The notes beneath the pieces were generated by a model. The model was not told where the DNA came from. It did no database searches and saw only the letters and a program-made list of their open reading frames with translations. A DNA stretch of 64,000 nt from Actimicrobium antarcticum (GTDB taxonomy: Bacteria; Pseudomonadota; Gammaproteobacteria; Burkholderiales; Burkholderiaceae_D): contig NZ_BAAAZE010000008.1 in assembly GCF_039536745.1 (NCBI RefSeq), forward strand, positions 62,001 to 126,000, in the 5' to 3' direction. Position 1 is the stretch's first letter, and every line of letters begins with the position of its first letter. This document shows, one piece after another, positions 9,543-18,100 of this stretch. A program made the translations under genes and the position numbers.

Positions 9543-11186
9543 TTATCCCTTAGACGAACTGGCATGTGCCGCCAGAATTAGCATCGCCGCACGCTCGGCA
9601 ATCATGACCGTCGGCGAATTTGTATTGCCCGATGTGATCGTCGGCATGATCGACGCATCCACCACACGCAGACCAGCCACACCACGCACTTGCAACGCAC
9701 TGTCGACCACTGCCATCGGGTCGGAAGCTGCACCCATTTTGCAGGTGCCGACCGGATGAAAAATCGTCGTACCAATATCGCCGGCAGCGCGCACCAGCTC
9801 CTCTTCGCTGGTGAACATCGCACCCGGTTTCAATTCTTGTGCCGCATATTTTTTCAATGCCGGCGCAGCGGCGATCCGGCGCGTGAGTCGCTGCGCATCG
9901 GCGGCCACATGGCGGTCTTCCGCCGTACTCAGATAATTGGGCGTGATCTGCGGTGCCTGTGTTGCGTCACCCGAAGCGATCCGGACATGGCCACGCGAGG
10001 TCGGTCGCACGTTGCACACGCTGGCAGTGAAGGCCGGAAATCCATGCAGCGGATCACCGAACTTTTCCAGCGACAGTGGCTGCACGTGATACTGCAAATT
10101 CGGTGTCACCTGCGATGGATCAGAGCGCGCAAAAGCACCCAGCTGGGACGGTGCCATCGACATCGGGCCGGACCGGAACATCGCGTATTCCATACCGATT
10201 TTCATTTTGCCGAACCAGCTGTTGGCCATCATGTTCAGCGTCTTCGCATTGGTGACCTTGAAGACCATGCGAATCTGCAAATGGTCCTGCAGATTTTCAC
10301 CGACGCCGGGCGAGTCCACCATCGGCGCGATGCCATGTTTCTGCAGCAAGGCCGCCGATCCGATACCGGACAACTGCAGGATATGCGGTGAGCCTATGGC
10401 ACCTGCACACAGCACTGTTTCGTGTACCGATTCAGCCGACCAGTGCACGCCACCACCGGTAAATTCGACGCCGGTACAACGCACACCATCGGGACCGTTT
10501 TTCAGTGTCAGGCGTTTTACCTGGCAGCCGGTCATGATCTCGAGGTTGCCACGGGTACCAGCAGTTTTCAGGAACGCCTTGGCAGTACTGACACGTACGC
10601 CACGACGCTGATTGACATCGAAATAAGCACTGCCGTTATTGTCGCCACGATTGAAATCAGCGGTTTTCGGAATCCCGACTTCAGCCGCTGCATCGCGAAA
10701 TGCATCCAGAATTTCCCAGGACAGACGCTGCTTTTCGACACGCCATTCGCCACCAGCGCCATGGAATTCTGTCGCGCCCTGATAGTGATCTTCGCTCTTC
10801 TTGAACAACGGCAAAACCTGATCCCAGCGCCAGGCATCGTCGCCGCACGCCTGCGCCCAGCCATCGTAATCCTGCGACTGGCCGCGCATGTAAATCATGC
10901 CATTGATCGACGACGATCCGCCCAGCACCTTGCCGCGCGGGTATCCCAGACTGCGTCCGTTCAGGCCGGCATCCGGTTCTGTCTTGAAGCGCCAGTCTGT
11001 ACGCGGATTGTTGATGCAATACAGATAACCGACCGGGATATGAATCCACAGATAGTCATCCTTGCCACCGGCCTCGATCAACAGGACGCGATTGGCGGGA
11101 TTGTCGGACAGGCGTTTCGCCAGTACACAGCCGGCCGAACCGGCACCGACGATGATGTAATCGTATTTACCGGCGGATTGGGTCAT
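9543..11186 (-). CDS. GMC-family FAD-dependent oxidoreductase (choline/alcohol dehydrogenase type)
   Basis: A flavoprotein of 547 residues that oxidises an alcohol to an aldehyde. The FAD motif IIVGAGSAGCVLAKRLS lies at residues 10-26. GMC signature 1 (YPRGKVLGGSSSINGMIYMRG) and the C-terminal catalytic His region (FHPVGTCKMG), followed by SGNTNSPTVMIAERAA, are present. Automated annotation usually names such genes betA, but there is no betaine-aldehyde dehydrogenase or choline transporter beside it. Instead it lies 15 bp after mmsA, suggesting alcohol and semialdehyde oxidation in one catabolic route. Confidence 0.9.
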   Translation of the reverse strand: MTQSAGKYDYIIVGAGSAGCVLAKRLSDNPANRVLLIEAGGKDDYLWIHIPVGYLYCINNPRTDWRFKTEPDAGLNGRSLGYPRGKVLGGSSSINGMIYMRGQSQDYDGWAQACGDDAWRWDQVLPLFKKSEDHYQGATEFHGAGGEWRVEKQRLSWEILDAFRDAAAEVGIPKTADFNRGDNNGSAYFDVNQRRGVRVSTAKAFLKTAGTRGNLEIMTGCQVKRLTLKNGPDGVRCTGVEFTGGGVHWSAESVHETVLCAGAIGSPHILQLSGIGSAALLQKHGIAPMVDSPGVGENLQDHLQIRMVFKVTNAKTLNMMANSWFGKMKIGMEYAMFRSGPMSMAPSQLGAFARSDPSQVTPNLQYHVQPLSLEKFGDPLHGFPAFTASVCNVRPTSRGHVRIASGDATQAPQITPNYLSTAEDRHVAADAQRLTRRIAAAPALKKYAAQELKPGAMFTSEEELVRAAGDIGTTIFHPVGTCKMGAASDPMAVVDSALQVRGVAGLRVVDASIMPTITSGNTNSPTVMIAERAAMLILAAHASSSKG

Positions 11187-11201
11187 GGTCAGCTCCGTCG
11201 A

Positions 11202-12719
11202 TTACTTCGCTACCGGCATCGTGAACTCGGCGCCCTTGTCGATGGTCTCTGGCCAACGCTGCATGATGGATTTGTAGCGCGTATAAAAGCGTACGCCTTC
11301 TTCGCCGTAAGCATGGGTGTCGCCAAACAGCGAACGCTTCCAGCCACCGAACGAATGCCAGGCCATCGGCACCGGGATCGGGACATTGATGCCGACCATG
11401 CCCACTTCGATGCGACGTGAAAACTCGCGTGCGGTATTGCCATCCGAGGTGAACAACGCGACGCCATTACCGAATTCATGGCCGTTGATCAGCTCGACTG
11501 CCGCCGCAAAATCCGGCACGCGCACGATACACAACACCGGCCCGAAAATTTCTTCGTTATGAATTTTCATGCCTTCCTTGACGTGATCAAAGAGCGTGCC
11601 GCCGAGGAAGAAGCCTTGCTCGTGACCTGCCACACTCAGACCGCGACCATCCACCAGCAAGGTTGCACCTTCGTCGATACCGTCCTGAATGTAGCCCTCG
11701 ATCTTGGCCTTGTGCACGGCGGTCACGACCGGACCCATTTCGGCAGCGGCTTCCATGCCGTTCATGATCTTCAATGCCTTCACGCGCGGGATCAGCGCTT
11801 CGACCAATTTGTCCGCCACCGAGCCGACTGCGACAGCAACCGAAATTGCCATGCAGCGCTCGCCGGCAGAACCGTACGCTGCACCCATCAGGGCATCGAC
11901 AGCCAGATCGAGGTTGGCATCGGGCATCACGACCAGATGATTTTTTGCACCGCCCAATGCTTGCACGCGCAATGGATACGGTCCTTTGCGCTTGGCGCCT
12001 TCGGTGTAGATGTATTCGGCAATCGGTGTCGATCCGACGAACGAAACAGCCTTGACATCCGGATGCTGCAACAGGGCATCGACGGCAATCTTGTCACCCT
12101 GGACCACGTTGAACACACCGGGTGGCAAGCCAGCCTGCTTGAACAGATCGGCCAGCAGCAGCGACGCGGAAGGATCACGCTCCGACGGTTTCAGGATGAA
12201 GGTATTGCCGGTGGCGATCGCCATCGGCGCCATCCACAATGGCACCATTACCGGAAAGTTGAACGGCGTGATACCGACCGTGACACCCAATGGCTGACGC
12301 ATTTGCCAGTTATCGATACCGCCGCCGATGTTGTCGGAGAATTGGGTCTTCAGCAGTTGCGGCGCACCGCAGGCAAATTCGACGACTTCCAGGCCGCGCG
12401 TGACTTCGCCCTTCGCATCGGAAAACACCTTGCCGTGTTCACGCGTGATCGCTGCTGCCAGCGCATCATGGTTCAGCTCCATCAATTCCTTGAAGCGCAT
12501 CAGGATGCGGGCGCGGCGCAGCGGCGCGGTTGCCGCCCAGGCTGGCGCGGCAGCATTGGCCGCGGCCACGGCCTGATTGACTTCGTCGACACTGGCCAGC
12601 ACGACTTCTGCGGCAACGGCACCGGTGGCCGGATTGAATACATCCTGACGACGGCCGCTGGTGGATTCGACGATGCGGTTGTTGATGAAGTGCTGGAGAA
12701 CAGGAACGGGCTGGTTCAT
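11202..12719 (-). CDS. mmsA: methylmalonate-semialdehyde dehydrogenase (CoA-acylating)
   Basis: An NAD- and CoA-dependent enzyme converting methylmalonate semialdehyde to propionyl-CoA or malonate semialdehyde to acetyl-CoA, in valine, inositol and beta-alanine breakdown. The 505 residues match the family. The catalytic cysteine is in YGSAGERCMAISVAV, and the family blocks PFNFPVMVPLWMAP and FGGWKRSLFGD are present. As is typical for the CoA-acylating branch, the general-base Glu of ordinary aldehyde dehydrogenases is absent. It is first in a two-gene unit with the GMC oxidoreductase and divergent from a LysR gene. Confidence 0.94.
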   Translation of the reverse strand: MNQPVPVLQHFINNRIVESTSGRRQDVFNPATGAVAAEVVLASVDEVNQAVAAANAAAPAWAATAPLRRARILMRFKELMELNHDALAAAITREHGKVFSDAKGEVTRGLEVVEFACGAPQLLKTQFSDNIGGGIDNWQMRQPLGVTVGITPFNFPVMVPLWMAPMAIATGNTFILKPSERDPSASLLLADLFKQAGLPPGVFNVVQGDKIAVDALLQHPDVKAVSFVGSTPIAEYIYTEGAKRKGPYPLRVQALGGAKNHLVVMPDANLDLAVDALMGAAYGSAGERCMAISVAVAVGSVADKLVEALIPRVKALKIMNGMEAAAEMGPVVTAVHKAKIEGYIQDGIDEGATLLVDGRGLSVAGHEQGFFLGGTLFDHVKEGMKIHNEEIFGPVLCIVRVPDFAAAVELINGHEFGNGVALFTSDGNTAREFSRRIEVGMVGINVPIPVPMAWHSFGGWKRSLFGDTHAYGEEGVRFYTRYKSIMQRWPETIDKGAEFTMPVAK

Positions 12720-12835
12720 AACTAATCCTTGGGCAAATTAACGTGACGGCAAGAATATCGCGGGAAGAATGCAGAATCCAATGAGTTATCATCGTTTCTT
12801 CATAAGCATCACTTATGGAAAAACCGGGGAAACCG

Positions 12836-13711
12836 ATGGATTTCACGCAATTACGCGCTTTCATCACCATTGCGCGCGAAGGCAATCTTACACGTGCTGC
12901 ACAGCGATTGAACCTGACCCAGCCCGCTGTCAGCCTGCAATTGAAATCCCTGCAAACAACGCTGGACGTCAAGCTGTTCATCCGCACGCCGGGGGGCATG
13001 CAATTGACCGACGACGGAAAAAAATTGCTGCCCTACGCCGAACGCATCATGGAGGGCGTCGCCGAATTCCATCAGGGAGTACGCGCCATGCAATCCACGG
13101 TTGCCGGCCCACTGTCGATCGGCACGATACTCGATGCCGAATTCACCCGTCTGGGTGCATTCCTGAAGCGGCTGGTGGAAAATTATCCGCAACTCTCGAC
13201 CGAGCTGCGCCAAGGCATGTCCGGCAACGTGCTGGATCAGGTCAAATCCGGCGCGCTCGATGTCGGTTTCTACCTGGGAATCCCACCGAAAGAATTCCAC
13301 CACCAGGTATTGACGACGTTCACTTATAACGTCGTCGCGCCGCAGGGCTGGAAAGCACGGGTAGCCGGCAAGGACTGGGATGCGTTGGCCGAGCTGCCGT
13401 GGATCTGGGCACCACCGGAGTCGGCGCATCACCGGCTTTTGTCGAAAAAATTTTCCGCTCACAAAACCCTGCCCGAAAAAGTCGCCCTGGTCGATCAGGA
13501 ATCCTCGATGCTGGACCTGGTCAAATCGGGTGTTGGCCTGTCACTGGCACGCGAATCGATTGCCCTGCATGAAGCCCATGTGCACGGACTGGTCATCGCC
13601 GATGCCGTCAGCCTGTCGACCGAACTCTCGTTCATCGCATTGCAAAGCCGTAAAAACGAACCCGCCATCCATGCTGCCTTTGGCCTGCTGAAAGCGCTCT
13701 GGAGCCACTGA
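12836..13711 (+). CDS. LysR-family transcriptional regulator
   Basis: A DNA-binding regulator of about 291 residues. The frame also has an ATG at 12815, but 12836 gives the canonical LysR start MDFTQLRAFITIAREGNLTR with a purine-rich stretch (GGGGAAA) before it. The winged helix-turn-helix covers residues 1-60 (AAQRLNLTQPAVSLQLKSL). The effector-binding domain runs from about 90 to the end. Its divergent position 116 bp from mmsA suggests control of the mmsA-GMC unit and perhaps the liv operon. This target is inferred from layout only. Confidence 0.92.
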   Translation: MDFTQLRAFITIAREGNLTRAAQRLNLTQPAVSLQLKSLQTTLDVKLFIRTPGGMQLTDDGKKLLPYAERIMEGVAEFHQGVRAMQSTVAGPLSIGTILDAEFTRLGAFLKRLVENYPQLSTELRQGMSGNVLDQVKSGALDVGFYLGIPPKEFHHQVLTTFTYNVVAPQGWKARVAGKDWDALAELPWIWAPPESAHHRLLSKKFSAHKTLPEKVALVDQESSMLDLVKSGVGLSLARESIALHEAHVHGLVIADAVSLSTELSFIALQSRKNEPAIHAAFGLLKALWSH

Positions 13712-13765
13712 TTCCCTGCTTTTTCTGGTCGCGCTGCCGTTGATTTTCCACGGCGTAATCACGTC

Positions 13766-13774
13766 TGTGGATAA
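13766..13774 (-). promoter_or_regulatory. DnaA box, perfect consensus
   Basis: TGTGGATAA, the complement of the consensus TTATCCACA, at the upstream edge of origin-like copy 1. Confidence 0.85.
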
Positions 13775-13905
13775 GTCTCTGGATAACCGGTGCAGCAACT
13801 GTGCATAACGGTCACGCAAACCGATACGCCGAAAGTTATTCAGAACTTGTCCTTGGCAATCTGCGTACTTGTGGACCCGGTTATCTTTTTTCCAAGCAGT
13901 TGATC

Positions 13906-13918
13906 TATCAACGAATTT
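13906..13918 (+). promoter_or_regulatory. IHF-like site in origin module copy 1
   Basis: TATCAACGAATTT matches the IHF consensus WATCAANNNNTTR at all but the last position. It lies between the outer and the unwinding-proximal DnaA boxes, the same relative place as the IHF site in E. coli oriC. It overlaps the dyad TTGAT-CT-ATCAA. Confidence 0.55.
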
Positions 13919-14426
13919 TCCGCTTGTCCACAGCAAGGCGCCTGTGTTAACAATTACTACTAAAGAGATATATAGACCTATAAGTAAAAGCCGGAAGACG
14001 AAAAAAAAAACCGGCAAAACAAAACCTGAACGGCGAAACAAATTTCCTTCTCTTGAAGATCTGAAACCGCACGGTCTGCATTCAGGATCGACATTGACAG
14101 CACGAGAGCATCGCTCAACGCTGTGATGCGATGTCAGTGAAGGGGAATGGGTACGGAATACGGAATAAACACCGTCAGCAGGCTTCTGGTGCATTTTCAG
14201 AATCCAGAAAGCGCGTAAAAAACGGCCTCTGCCTGGTACATCGACAGCAGCGGCATTCCGCACAAGGTCGCATGCAAACCCGGGTCTGTAGACAAGTCTC
14301 TGGATAACCGGTGGATGGACTGTGGACAAGTTCGTTTTATCGGCAATCGCAAAAACTTATCCAGAACTTGTCCTGCGAAAAAAAGGGGTTTACCGACCCA
14401 CTTATCTTTTCTTCAAGCAGTTGATC

Positions 14427-14439
14427 TATCAACGAATTT
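14427..14439 (+). promoter_or_regulatory. IHF-like site in origin module copy 2
   Basis: The same 13 bases (TATCAACGAATTT) as in copy 1, at the same distance from the unwinding-proximal DnaA box. Conservation in both copies while the surroundings have diverged suggests functional constraint. Confidence 0.55.
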
Positions 14440-14444
14440 CCGGC

Positions 14445-14453
14445 TTATCCACA
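14445..14453 (+). promoter_or_regulatory. DnaA box, perfect consensus, next to AT-rich tract
   Basis: TTATCCACA followed by a GC-rich spacer and a trio-like run, the arrangement of a basal unwinding system. Confidence 0.85.
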
Positions 14454-14734
14454 GAAAAGGGGCTGTGTTAACAATCATTACTAAAGAGATATATAAACCT
14501 TTAATGTAAAACCTGAAACGCGATTTCGGTGTGTTCAAAACGACTTCCTTAAAAAAACGAAAAACAGCTCTGCAGACCAGTCAGGACGACCCCGCACAGC
14601 ATGGCAGAGAGCCTCGTGACGCGACGAACGACAGCGATTGCACAGAGGGGATCGTTAACGTGATTCAACCGCCACCAGCCGCGTTCTGCTAGTGGTTACA
14701 GTGAATTACCTGACATTGTTTTTTTGGAGAAGGA

Positions 14735-15132
14735 ATGACACGGATCGCGCCTCGACTATCCTTGCCGTCCTGTAGGCTCGACGGCGTCTGGCGCAAGCGG
14801 TCAGAGTTCATCACCGGGCAAGCGCAGATCGTCGGGTTTCTGGAAAAAGTGGGTCGCCGAAATCGACTATCGGCGCATCAAGGAACTATGGGCCTGTGAC
14901 GGCAACCGGATTGCGGTGCCCGGTGTGTCTTGCGGACGAAGCGCAAGTGCAGTTAGGTAACTGGTTCCGTAGTCATGGCAACGAAAACCGGGAAGTTGAT
15001 GCGAACGGATGAATGTAATTGCGCTTGACCAACATCAACAAGCTGTCGATTTTTGCCATCGAGCACAAGCCGGTCCGGACCGGTGAGCGGCGACCGGATG
15101 GGTGTCCGGGCTTGTCCGCCCACGGTGCCTGA
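14735..15132 (+). pseudogene. decayed DUF1348 (NTF2-like superfamily) gene
   Basis: No open frame remains, but pieces of a DUF1348 protein can be read in order across frames. They are WRKRSEFITGQAQIVGFL, then after a frameshift KKWVAEIDYRRIKELWACDGNRIAV (14843-14917), then GNWFRSHGNEN, then LTNINKLSIF, and finally GERRPDGCPGLSAHGA up to a TGA at 15130-15132. The intact family reads W-R-N-R-x-E-F, ELDYRLIKELWAF, NWFRSYGNENWEF, RIASINDLPI and GRRPDDHPGLSDLGL. The N-terminal third is missing. A GGAGAAGG ribosome binding site and an ATG at 14735 survive. It ends 3 bp from the putA stop on the opposite strand. Confidence 0.82.
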
Positions 15133-15135
15133 GAA

Positions 15136-18100
15136 TTACACTTCCAGCGTCATCAGACTGGCATTCCCGCCAGCAGCAGTCGTATTGACGCACAGTGCGC
15201 GCTCGGCTACCAGGCGCCACAACGCAATCGGCGTGGTGCCATCGGTCGCTATCAACGGCACCAATGCCCCACTGCGTGCGGCCAGGTCGCTACGAATGGA
15301 TCGCGCCAGCTCATCATCAGCTACCAGCGCAAGCTGCAAATGACGTGACGGGTCAGTGATGTCATCGATCCGTATCACGCCCTCGCGCACTGCACGCGGC
15401 AGTCCGCCGGGCAGCAAGCCGTGCGCTGCTGCCAGCATCACGGGCCGGTTTCCGGTCGCCAGCACCGCTGCCAGCTGGTTCAGCAAAGCCCCTACTGTAC
15501 TGGCTGCACAGAGAATGTCGCCACGCGCGGCGAACGACAGCGTATTGCGTTCACCGGTCGGGCCCGGCAAGACCACGGTGCTGCCCAGCAAACTGCTACG
15601 GGCGTATTGGCTGCCAAGTCCGGTCACTGTGTCGTGTCCGTGCATGCTGGCCCATGACAGCAGCGCGTTGAGTACCGGTGCGTCGGACATGCCGCGATGC
15701 TCGTCGATCATGTGCGCGCCGAGTTTGCCATCGGGCGCACGTTGCAGACGCTTCAGATACAGCGGACCACCAGCTTTCGGACCCGTGCCGGATTTTCCTT
15801 CACCACCAAACGGCTGCACGCCAACCACCGCGCCGACGATATTACGGTTCACGTAGATGTTGCCGGCATGGATGCGGCTAGTGATGACGTCGATGGTTTC
15901 GTCGATGCGCGAATGAATCCCGAAAGTTAGTCCGTAGCCGGTTGCATTGATCGCCTCCACCAGCGCCGGCAAGTCCTCGCGCCGGTAGCGCAGTACATGC
16001 AGCACCGGACCAAAGACTTCGCGGGTCAACTCCGACAATGCGGTAATTTCAATGACGGTCGGTGCCACGAAAGTACCGTGTTGCGTGCTATCAGGCAGTG
16101 GCAACTGAAACACGGGACGGCCATTTTTTTTCATCTGTGCGATATGCGCCAGCAAGCCCTCGCGTGCCTCGGCATCGATCACCGGCCCGATATCGGTGGC
16201 CAGGCGGTCGGGATTGCCTACGCTTAGTTCGACCATCGCCCCTTTGAGCATGGTGATGGTCTTGTCGGCGATATCCTGTTGCAGGCACAGGACGCGCAGC
16301 GCCGAACAGCGCTGTCCGGCGCTGTCGAAGGCCGAGCTGATGACGTCCTGCACTACCTGTTCGGCTAGTGCGCTGGAATCGACGATCATGGCATTTTGTC
16401 CGCCGGTTTCGGCGATCAGCGCAATGTCGCGCGACTCTGTCGATGCACGCGCGGCCAGTGTCCGGTTGATGAGTTGCGCCACGTCAGTCGAACCGGTAAA
16501 AATGACGCCGCACACGCGCGCATCGGCCACCAGTTGCGCACCGATCGTCTCGCCCTGCCCTGGCAAAAATTGCAGTGCGCCGCGCGGTACGCCCGCTGCA
16601 TGCAGCAATTGCACGGCCCGGAAGGCAATCAGCGGTGTCTGTTCGGCTGGCTTGGCCAGCACCACATTGCCAGCCGCAAGCGCAGCACTGACCTGTCCCG
16701 CAAAAATCGCCAGCGGAAAATTCCAGGGACTGATGCAGACCACAGGACCTAGCGCCAGAGCGTTTGGTGTGCCGTCGACGCGTGCCGCGTAATAGCGCAA
16801 AAAGTCAACCGCTTCGCGCACTTCGGCGATTGCATTCGGCAATGACTTGCCCGCTTCACGGATGGCAATAGCCATCAGTTCCAGACGGTGGTTTTCGAAC
16901 AGATCGGCAGCGCGAAACAGCACTGCGGCACGGTCTGTCGGTGACCGGGTTTGCCAGTCGGTTGCACAGGCGTTAGCAGCAAGCAGGGCCGACTCGATCT
17001 CGCTACTGCCAGCGTCGGTGACCGTACCGACCTGGTCGCGCCGATCAGCTGGATTCAAAATTGCCTGATGGGTACTTTGAAGAACCGCAGAAATAGCACC
17101 ATGCAACAGCGGCGTTGCATGCCATTGCATCGTACCGAACCGTGCGAACGCCTGATCGATCTCGGCCAGTACCAGTTCATTGCTCAGATCGATACCAGCC
17201 GAGTTCGTCCGCTCGGCACCAAACAGGTCGCGCGGTAAAACAATGTTGGCATGCGCCACGCCGGCCAGTTGTCGGGCCTGCGCGACCGGATCTGCCACCA
17301 ACGCTGCTACTGCGACATTGGCGTCGACGATCTGATTGACGAAGGATGAATTCGCGCCGTTTTCCAGCAGCCTGCGTACCAGATAGGCCAGCAGCGTCTG
17401 ATGCGAGCCGACGGGTGCATAGATGCGGCACGGCTTGTCGAGATTGGCCTTGCCCACTACTTGGTCATACAAGGTTTCACCCATGCCGTGCAGGCACTGG
17501 AATTCGTAATCGGTCACGCCGCGCGCTTCTGCGGAGGTATAAATTGCTGCCAGCGTGTGGGCGTTATGTGTCGCAAATTGCGGGTACAGCACGTCGGTCG
17601 CAGCGAGTAATTTTTCGGCACAGACCAGGTACGAGACATCCGTATAAACCTTGCGCGTGTAAACCGGATAGCCCTCCATCCCGTCGACTTGCGCCCGCTT
17701 GATTTCGGCGTCCCAGTAGGCGCCCTTGACCAGGCGCACCATCAGTTTGCGACCGCTACGACGTGCCAGGTCGATCAGGAAATCGATTACAGACGGGCAG
17801 CGTTTCTGGTATGCCTGCACCACAAAGCCTATTCCCTCATACCCGTCAAGCGCCGGATCATGGGCCAGCGCTTCCATCAGGTCGAGTGACAGTTCGAGGC
17901 GATCAGCCTCTTCGGCATCGATATTGAGACCGATATCGTAGGATTTCGCCAGCAACAGCAGGCTTTGCAGGCGCGGGAGTAATTCGGACATGACCCGTGC
18001 GTGCTGGGCGCGCGCGTAGCGTGGGTGCAAGGCAGACAATTTGACGGAGATCCCAGGGCCTTGGCGGATTCCGCGCCCGGCCGATGCGCGACCGATCGCG

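Larger units (their letters stand above)
13764..13990 (+). repeat. origin-like module, copy 1
   Basis: DnaA-box-like 9-mers: TGTGGATAA at 13766-13774 (perfect), TCTGGATAA at 13778-13786, TGTGCATAA at 13800-13808, TTATTCAGA at 13836-13844 (weak) and TTGTCCACA at 13924-13932 (one mismatch). The last is followed by a GC-rich spacer, then TGTTAACAATTACTACTAA with two to three DnaA-trio-like triplets, then AGAGATATATAGACC. The repeat shares an exact core of more than 20 bp with copy 2 (CAAGCAGTTGATCTATCAAC and following). Confidence 0.8.
14285..14512 (+). repeat. origin-like module, copy 2
   Basis: DnaA-box-like 9-mers: TCTGGATAA at 14299-14307, TGTGGACAA at 14321-14329, TTATCCAGA at 14357-14365 and TTATCCACA at 14445-14453 (perfect). 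A degenerate box stands at 14287-14295 where copy 1 has its perfect one. The DUE-proximal box is perfect here, but the trio-like run is shorter (ATCATTACTAA). The AT-rich tract AGAGATATATAAACC follows as in copy 1. Confidence 0.8.
13712..14734. other. non-coding origin-like region with duplicated DnaA-box module
   Basis: About 1 kb without a credible gene. It contains two direct copies of a roughly 230-bp module (13764-13990 and 14285-14512, offset about 520 bp). Both keep the same order: DnaA boxes, a TTGATCTATCAA dyad with an IHF-like site, a last DnaA box, a GC-rich spacer, then an AT-rich TTAACAATNNTTACTAAAGAGATATATA tract. This is the bacterial oriC order of DnaA assembly region then unwinding element. 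The spacer (about 13990-14284) has an A-run but no other feature recognised. The segment 14513-14734 shows nothing definite except a ribosome-binding-like GGAGAAGG before the next pseudogene. Confidence 0.75.

Noticed and set aside
9543..11186. Choline dehydrogenase (betA) in a betaine synthesis operon
   Set aside because: Only the family is supported; no betaine-aldehyde dehydrogenase, betI or choline transporter is adjacent, and the neighbour is mmsA.
13541..14329. Long minus-strand open frame (262 codons) across the origin-like region
   Set aside because: It overlaps the 3' part of the LysR gene on the opposite strand and runs through DnaA boxes; its translation has no family character.
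13869..14509. Two plus-strand small frames sharing a QAVDLSTNF-type segment
   Set aside because: The similarity comes from the duplicated non-coding module, not from protein conservation; both lack plausible starts and ribosome binding sites.
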